Source of the DNA: Nematostella vectensis
Lineage: Eukaryota; Cnidaria; Anthozoa; Actiniaria; Edwardsiidae
NCBI RefSeq assembly: GCF_932526225.1
Contig: NC_064043.1
Coordinates: 8,051,501-8,115,500, forward strand
Direction: 5' to 3'
Length of the DNA stretch: 64,000 bases
Shown: positions 58,201 to 64,000 of the stretch, piece after piece
Layout: every line of letters starts with the position of its first letter
Numbering within the stretch: position 1 is the stretch's first letter
Notes under the pieces: model-generated
What the model was told of the DNA's origin: nothing
What the model saw: only the letters and a program-made list of their open reading frames with translations
The model's database searches: none
Translations under genes and position numbers: made by a program

Positions 58201-61200
58201 CTTCCGGCGTCTTGGACGGCAAACAACAAGTACACGGACTTGACGAAGACAGGGGCGTGGTCATTAGTGTCCAGGACCTCGATCTGAATGGCCGCGTCGG
58301 CCTTGTAATGAGGAGGGTAGATATTGCGCGCGCGGACAGTCAGATTGTAAATGTTTGGGTTTGGCAATGCAGAGAAAGGTTTGAAGGCGATTGCTCGGTT
58401 CAGCGTAATCATCCCTGTTCTTGCGTCGACGGCCAAAAAGCTACCGTAGGGGGAGAGCAGGAATTCGTAGTTGAGCTCCACGTTAGTGCCCTCATCTGCG
58501 TCTACCGCCGTTACGTTCATGACTGTTACGCCGACAGCCGAGTCTTCCGGAAGTTGCGTAACATAGGGTAAAAGGAGGAACTTCGGGGGGTTGTCGTTGA
58601 TGTCAGTGACCGTGACCTTAACGGTCGCTTGCGTGACATGAAGACTGTCGTTGACAAATACTTCCAGCGAGTACAATGATTTGGTCTCCCTGTCCAGATT
58701 TTTCACAAGTGTGATGTTGCCACTGAGTGCCCCAATAGCGAACACGCCCCCGGGGTTTCCGTTCGGCAAGAAACCGTAGTGTAGCGGGGAATTTACCGGC
58801 TCGTCTTTGTCATCACCGTGCAACTGCAGGACCAGATCCCCGGCTTGAGCCTGCTCCGAGACAGAGGCAGTCAGCGGCTGCTGTAAGGTGGGCGGGGTGT
58901 CGTTGATGTCAGTAACTGTGACGTGTACTATCGCCTCGCTCGCCATGGATCTGTTCCCAGGGTTTTCAGCACGCACCTGTATAATCACAATGATGGGTTC
59001 ACATGATTGTTGTTACGACTTACAGTTACATCACAAAAAATACAAAGCAAATCCTAACCAATGGAATAAAATTGGCATAAAAGTAAAATCTGTTTACAAA
59101 TCGTTTCCAAGAAATACTTTGATGTTCTTTTACAGTTTAAGTAAATATTTTTCTTCACAGGTGACGCATTTTAGATTCTTAAAGAGGTTCTAACTTGAGC
59201 AGGTTCTTCATTTAAAGTTCTTATTCTCTCTGTGTTGGATGGATTAATAAAAAAAAAACACTCTGACGCGACACACTATGGGCGACATACCTTTAGCGTA
59301 TATGATCCGACAAGCTCACGGTCCAGAACATCGGAAGTGGTGACCAGCCCGGTGGTGCGCGAGACCTGGAATGGGTCACTCCCTACCAGGTGGTACTCCA
59401 CCCCGGCATTCACACCAGAGTCCTCATCAGACGCCAGCACTGTAAGAACTGACACTCCAGCAGACTTCCCCTCGGGCACATACGCAGTATACACTCTTTG
59501 GCTAAACACAGGCACGTTGTCGTTTTCATCTTGTAATGTGATCACCACCCGCGCGTATCCCACATGCGGCGGAACGCTGCCATCATAGGCCCCGATGATC
59601 AGGGTGTAGTTAGGGTACCTCTCATAATCCAGGGGAGTTTTCACCTTCACAACACCTTGCACTGCGTCTACGTCAAACGCGTCGCCATGGTTACCGCCAG
59701 CGATATCAAATGTGGTATGACCGGTGGCGTTAACAGTGAGTATTTCCATTCCCACTCGGGTGAGCTCAGAGATAGAAATCGACTGGTCGGGGTGGAGAAA
59801 ACGCGGGAATACAGCGCTTGAGACGGTAATCTGTAGGGTAGCGCTATCGGTGCGTCCGGGGGCGTTACGGTTCGCGGCCTTGATCTTCAAGGAGTACTGC
59901 GCCGGACTGGACGGTACAGTCCTTGATACTGAGATCACTCCACTGCGCGCGTTCAAGCTGAACACAGAAGCATCGTTACCGCTTGTTATGGAGTAATCCG
60001 ACTCTGCGTTCTCACCGGTGTCTTCGTCACGGGCAGAGAGGACGAAGACTATTGTACCAACAGGAGCCGACTGAGAAATAGTGGCCTGGAATTGGGACTG
60101 CTGAAATTCTGGATCATGGTCGTTTTTGTCCCCCACGATGATATCGAGGTCGAGTTTCCCTTGCAAGGGCGGCTTGCCAGCATCACTGGCCAGAACCTCA
60201 AGTTTGTGCTGGCCTGGTGTGAAGAAAACAAAACTTGTTAGAATTTCAATTTTTGCCAAAAGCACGCACTAAAAACATTTGTCATCGAACTCCCTGCGAT
60301 ACCACCAGTTTACTTCCGGTCAATTACGTAACAATTTCCGATAATTTTTAAGAGAAAACGCTAAAAATATCTAAAAGAAAGTTTGTCTCTTAAAAGTTTC
60401 ATCGAGCACGTGACTGATAATTTAGAGCGAATGGGCTGTAAGATTCTAATAGATTCTGTTGCATTTTATTGGTTGGGGTCTCTCGGCCCGACGGAAGTAA
60501 ACTGGTGCGATTTCCGCTTTAATAAGTGCGTTCTCTGATTCTCACCGCCGCTTTGCCTTACGCACCGGCAACAAACACCATAGGAAATGGTTGGTGCTGG
60601 GCATATGATGGTATTTGCCAGGCTTCAGCCAGAATACTATAAGAGCATCTGGAGCCGACGTGTATGCTGGATCTAATGCCGCGACGAAATCAAAGCAACA
60701 TTTCAAAAACAAACTAAATCCACTTGAATTACTATGAAATCTATCCAGCCTTCAATATCAACGGCTCTATTCTGTTGCTAAAGCATAAAATAATCAATAA
60801 TCAACACTAGTCGGCCTAAGAGTCTTCAAGCGTCATGAATGTTATTTCTGTTCTTAGCCCACATAATAAGGGTTGTCAGCCTTATAAAAGAGGGAGCAAA
60901 ATTGGAAATTCCATTTTTTTTTTTCGTGCTTCAAAGATAGTTACCTGCTATTTCCCTGTCCAGCGGTCTGACTGTCGTGATCACGCCAGTCTTGCTATCG
61001 ATGCTGAACCGGCTGAAGCTGTACTTCAACGAGTAGGTCACATCGGCATTAGAGCCAACATCACCATCAACGGCAGACACTTTGATCACAGTGGTACCTG
61101 ATCCTGTGTCCTCTTGAACCTTCACAGTCAGCGTGGCCGGGGTGAAAACAGGGGCGTGGTCATTTTGATCCAGGACGTTCACAATGACATCAGCCTCTGA

Positions 61201-64000
61201 GGAAAGTGCCGGACTACCACCATCAGTCGCTTGAACGCGTAGGGTATATTTAGATTTGGTTTCCCGGTCCAATTTAGCGGTAATCCCTATTGTACCCGTG
61301 TTTTCGTTGATGACAAAGAGTCCACCTTCTCTCCCTTGAGTGATACGGTACGTGACTGAGCCATCGCTGCCGATATCCCGGTCTTCAGCTACCACTGTCA
61401 CGATGTTCGACTCAACTACACCCTCACTCACTTCTGCAGCATACTCTGACATTGTGAACACAGGTTGGTTGTCGTTGACGTCACGTAACACCACCGTGAC
61501 GTTTGTCACGCTATCTTTCCTCGGGACTCCCAGATCATAAGCGAGGACTTCTAAGGTGAACCTAGGAGTCGTCTCACGGTCTAGGTTTCTTGCTGTGCGG
61601 AGTCTACCGGTGATGGAGTTGATGGTGAAGGAATTGTTACTATTTCCCGTCACAAAAGCATAGCGAATCTCTGCATTAACGCCCGAGTCGCCATCCACGG
61701 CCTGTAGTGTGATAATTTCAGTTCCCGGTGAAGCATTCTCGTCAATAAATACGGTTCCAATATGAGATAAAAACACTGGTCTGTGGTCGTTATAATCATC
61801 TACAATAACTGTGATTTCCATACTAGCCGATAGTGGTGGTGTTCCCAAGTCAGTGGCAGTTACTCGTATGCTGTAGTTTGCCTTTTTCTCTCGGTCCATT
61901 GATCCGGACACTCTCAAGACGCCATCTTTGGACCCGAGACTGAACGGTGCGCCAATATCGAGACCCAAACTATAGACCACATCTCCGTTCGATCCCTCGT
62001 CAGCATCAACCGCTATCACAGTCAATACCACATCACCGACCCTTGAGTTTTCGGACACATGTGCGACAGAGGCGGAGGTGAATTCCGGAGGTTGGTCGTT
62101 GACATCTGTCACGTTGATAACAACACGTGTAACGCCCTCAAGACCACCAGAAGTGGCTTGATCGACAGCACGTACTTCAAGATTGTATGTACTTTTCTTC
62201 TCCCTATCCAACACCTCAGCATTCACAATGGTTCCATTACCAAGAATCGTAAAAGCGTCTCCATCATTCCCTGATATCAGACTGTACTTCACGATGCCGT
62301 TCGAGCCCGAGTCCTTATCGATAGCCTTGACTGTGACAATGGGCGTGAGTTTATCAGCAGACTCCGAGATCTCTCCATGGTACACAGCGGCTTCGAATTG
62401 AGGAGCATTGTCGTTAACGTCCAGAACGTTGATGTAAACATCGACCGATGCGTCGTTGGTGTTCAGCCGGCCATTATCCGTAGCGGTGACATTTAGTAGG
62501 TAATGTTCCACCCCTTCTCGGTCAAGCCTCTGTCCAACGGTGATCTCACCTGTGACTGGATTCATCGAGAAAGTTGCTTTTTCTGGGCTCACAATACTGT
62601 AAGTCAGTCGGGCGTTCTCTCCAATGTCCGCATCAGAAGCTGAAACGGTCCCAATACTGGCCCCAACAGCTGCATCCTCCGCGATATCAAAAACATAGTG
62701 TAATGCGGGAAACTTGGGCGAGTTGTCATTGGTATCTGCAACAGTTACCAGGACAACGCATGTGGATGACTTTGAAGGGTTTCCATGGTCACTGGCGGTG
62801 ACATTGATGCTGTAGTCGTCTTTAGTCTCCCTGTCGAAGGTCCCAGTGGTATAGATCCTACCAGAAGATGCATCGATTGCAAACTTGTTCCCATGACTAC
62901 CGCCAGAGGTTGCATAACTGACCTTGGCATTATCACCCGCATCGGGATCTGTGCCAGTCACCGTAATCACTGTCGTGCCATCATCAACATTCTCTGCAAT
63001 GCTCACAGTGAATTCATCACTTGTGAATACAGGGGCGTTGTCGTTAACATCTTGCACTGTTATGGTGACTGTTGCGGATGAGGTGCGTGCACTAGGGCCC
63101 TGTTTGTCTACGGCATACACAACAAGGTTGAATGAAGCCCCCATGCCCTCACGGTCGATACCCCTGGTAGTCTTCACTACGCCCGTACTTTTAACAACCT
63201 CAAAGCCTCCCTTGCTTGAGTCACTTGTAAGGTAGTACTCAATGTTACCATTTAAGCTGCTTTGTGGGTATGCAGCTAGCACTGTGACAACACTTGTCCC
63301 CGCAACTTTGTTTTCAGTGACGCTTCCCTGGTAGTCAGCGCTGCTAAATGTTGGTCCACCTCCAATAGGACCCTCCTTGAACACAGAGACGACCGTCTGA
63401 GTCTGTCGAGATGGTTGTCCTCCGTCGCTGGCTTGGATGGTGAGTTGGTAGATAGTGGGGTTGTCTGGAATTTGATGAATCATTTGGAGCTGACCAGTGG
63501 ACGGATGTAGATTGAAGTAGCCATTGTTTCCACTTATGATTGAATAGGTGACCTTCCCGTTTGAATTTCTATCAGGGTCCTCAGCAGTTATGGTCATCAC
63601 ATTTAAACTACTCCCGGCAGCTGCGGCAGGAGGAGAAACAAAACCTGGTGAGTTATCATTTTCATCTGTCACTTGCACTGTAATCGACTTCCTTGTCGAC
63701 AGCTTTGGCGACCCCTGGTCTGTTGCCATGACAACCAACTGGAAGGAGTCCCTTCCAGCAGGCATTGTTTCCAGATCTATAGCAGCAATGGTGGTGATCT
63801 CGCAGGTCGCAGAGTTGACACTGAAGGTCTTGGATGGAGTCTGGCTGTACATACTGAAAGCGATGTGAGCATTGGTACCAGTGTCCCTATCGCTTGCGGT
63901 GCACCGCCCCACAGGGAACCCAGTATTCACATTCTCTTGTACTGTCAATGTCACTGGCTGAGTTGGAAATAATGGTGCATTATCATTCACATCAAGAACA
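50036..64000 (-). CDS. Type III classical cadherin, 3' part (runs off the right edge)
   Basis: A calcium-dependent cell adhesion receptor linking to the actin cytoskeleton through catenins. Exons 5' to 3': 60945-64000 (continues beyond the window), 59291-60213, 55645-58976, 54619-55297, 54225-54286, 53326-53630, 52508-52809, 50036-52246. All borders and phases agree, giving about 3620 aa in view. Order: about 21 cadherin repeats, NC region, four EGF modules, LamG, EGF, LamG, three EGF-like modules, one membrane span, cytoplasmic tail. The tail has SDVGEFI and, near its end, [17 protein letters not shown]. These match the IGDFI and DYLNDWGPRF..LADMY elements of the classical-cadherin beta-catenin-binding region, which Fat and Dachsous lack. 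It is therefore a classical cadherin with the primitive classic cadherin domain, as in the Cadherin1/Cadherin3 genes described from Nematostella. I cannot say which one. Confidence 0.9.
50960..51150 (-). repeat. 24-bp coding minisatellite in the cadherin tail
   Basis: About eight copies of a 24-bp unit, on the plus strand GTCTCTACTCCCGTGGTTAA plus TGTG. Read on the minus strand they give the 8-residue repeat HGSRDxIN. All copies keep the frame, and two copies carry substitutions that change residues. Confidence 0.93.
52508..55297 (-). CDS. Cadherin EGF/LamG region (primitive classic cadherin domain)
   Basis: Exons 54619-55297, 54225-54286, 53326-53630 and 52508-52809. The first exon encodes the rest of EGF1 and three further EGF modules (one with a DIDEC calcium-type start), then the first LamG ([21 protein letters not shown]). 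The next exons complete that LamG ([12 protein letters not shown]) and encode an EGF with [20 protein letters not shown]. The second LamG begins at 52809. It contains two polybasic sites, RKRR followed by AV and RERR followed by AV, which are candidate furin cleavage sites in an insertion-like segment. Confidence 0.88.
53799..53817 (+). repeat. G19 homopolymer in a cadherin intron
   Basis: 19 consecutive guanines in the intron between exons 54225-54286 and 53326-53630. Confidence 0.95.
55645..64000 (-). CDS. Cadherin ectodomain: about 21 EC repeats and NC region
   Basis: Exons 60945-64000 (partial at the 5' end), 59291-60213 and 55645-58976. Calcium-binding linkers of the DxNDNxPxF type recur about every 105 residues: around ten in the first exon, three in the second and eight in the third. 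LDRE and DxD motifs are present in most repeats. A few repeats lack the canonical linker, for example ERNLHPPVF and GVNEFLPVF, and so may have weaker calcium binding. After DQNDNRPKA the sequence changes to a membrane-distal NC-type region with [18 protein letters not shown] and [16 protein letters not shown]. It ends in the start of the first EGF ([13 protein letters not shown]). The very large exons contrast with the small exons of the other genes here. Confidence 0.9.
60290..60518. mobile_element. Second copy of the TTAA-type MITE, cadherin intron
   Basis: Ends ACCACCAGTTTACTTCCGG and CGGAAGTAAACTGGTGCGA, and shares TGATAATTTAGAGCG and TTTTAATAG/ATTCTAATAG-type internal segments with 36325-36570. 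TTAA is kept at the right side (60519-60522); the left target site is decayed. Confidence 0.8.

Noticed and set aside
56539-63972. Many plus-strand open frames of 70-150 aa opposite the cadherin exons
   Set aside because: Antisense shadows of a long, GC-richer coding region. No domain similarity and no splice signals.
50036-64000. Identification as Fat or FAT4 cadherin
   Set aside because: The EC/EGF/LamG order is similar, but the NC region and the [14 protein letters not shown] tail motif belong to classical type III cadherins.

Overview
The window looks like nuclear DNA of an anthozoan cnidarian, most likely a sea anemone close to Nematostella vectensis. This is an inference, not a database result. 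The genes are intron-rich, their proteins align closely with vertebrate orthologues, one gene is a type III classical cadherin with EGF and laminin-G modules, and the introns are packed with short inverted-repeat transposons and minisatellites. There is no operon structure, CRISPR array or viral genome. All gene models below were built by hand from splice sites, reading-frame phase and remembered family sequences.

Layout, left to right. (1) 252-3686, plus: SUMF1, the formylglycine-generating enzyme, 7 exons, 374 aa. (2) 4702-8394, minus: a FAM114A-family protein, 5 exons, 626 aa, convergent with SUMF1. (3) 9232-10742: a 21-bp minisatellite split by an inverted-repeat transposon. (4) 12436-19208, plus: a fibroblast growth factor of 157 aa in 4 coding exons. 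Its third intron is a GC-AG intron filled by about 64 copies of a 30-bp repeat, and its last codons are the first copy of a 40-bp tandem array. (5) 21697-45985, minus: THOC2, the large subunit of the THO/TREX mRNA-export complex, 41 exons, 1583 aa. Every exon phase closes. Its introns hold at least four minisatellites and five or more transposon-like elements. (6) 46129-48416, plus: GTPBP8, a mitochondrial EngB-type GTPase, 7 exons, 249 aa. Its start codon is 143 bp from that of THOC2, so the two share a bidirectional promoter. (7) 50036-64000, minus, running off the right edge: a type III classical cadherin with about 21 cadherin repeats in the window, an NC region, EGF and laminin-G modules, one membrane segment and a cytoplasmic tail with beta-catenin-binding motifs.

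The genes do not form one pathway: they are housekeeping (SUMF1, THOC2, GTPBP8, FAM114A), signalling (FGF) and adhesion (cadherin). The most unusual feature is how tandem repeats and small transposons meet exon boundaries. Intronic copies of a coding exon end and its splice-donor flank lie beside FAM114A exon 4. A coding end was amplified into a satellite at FGF. An inverted-repeat element lies 3 bp beyond a 9-bp target duplication next to a THOC2 donor. A minisatellite is translated within the cadherin tail. I see no candidate for a wholly new biochemical system.
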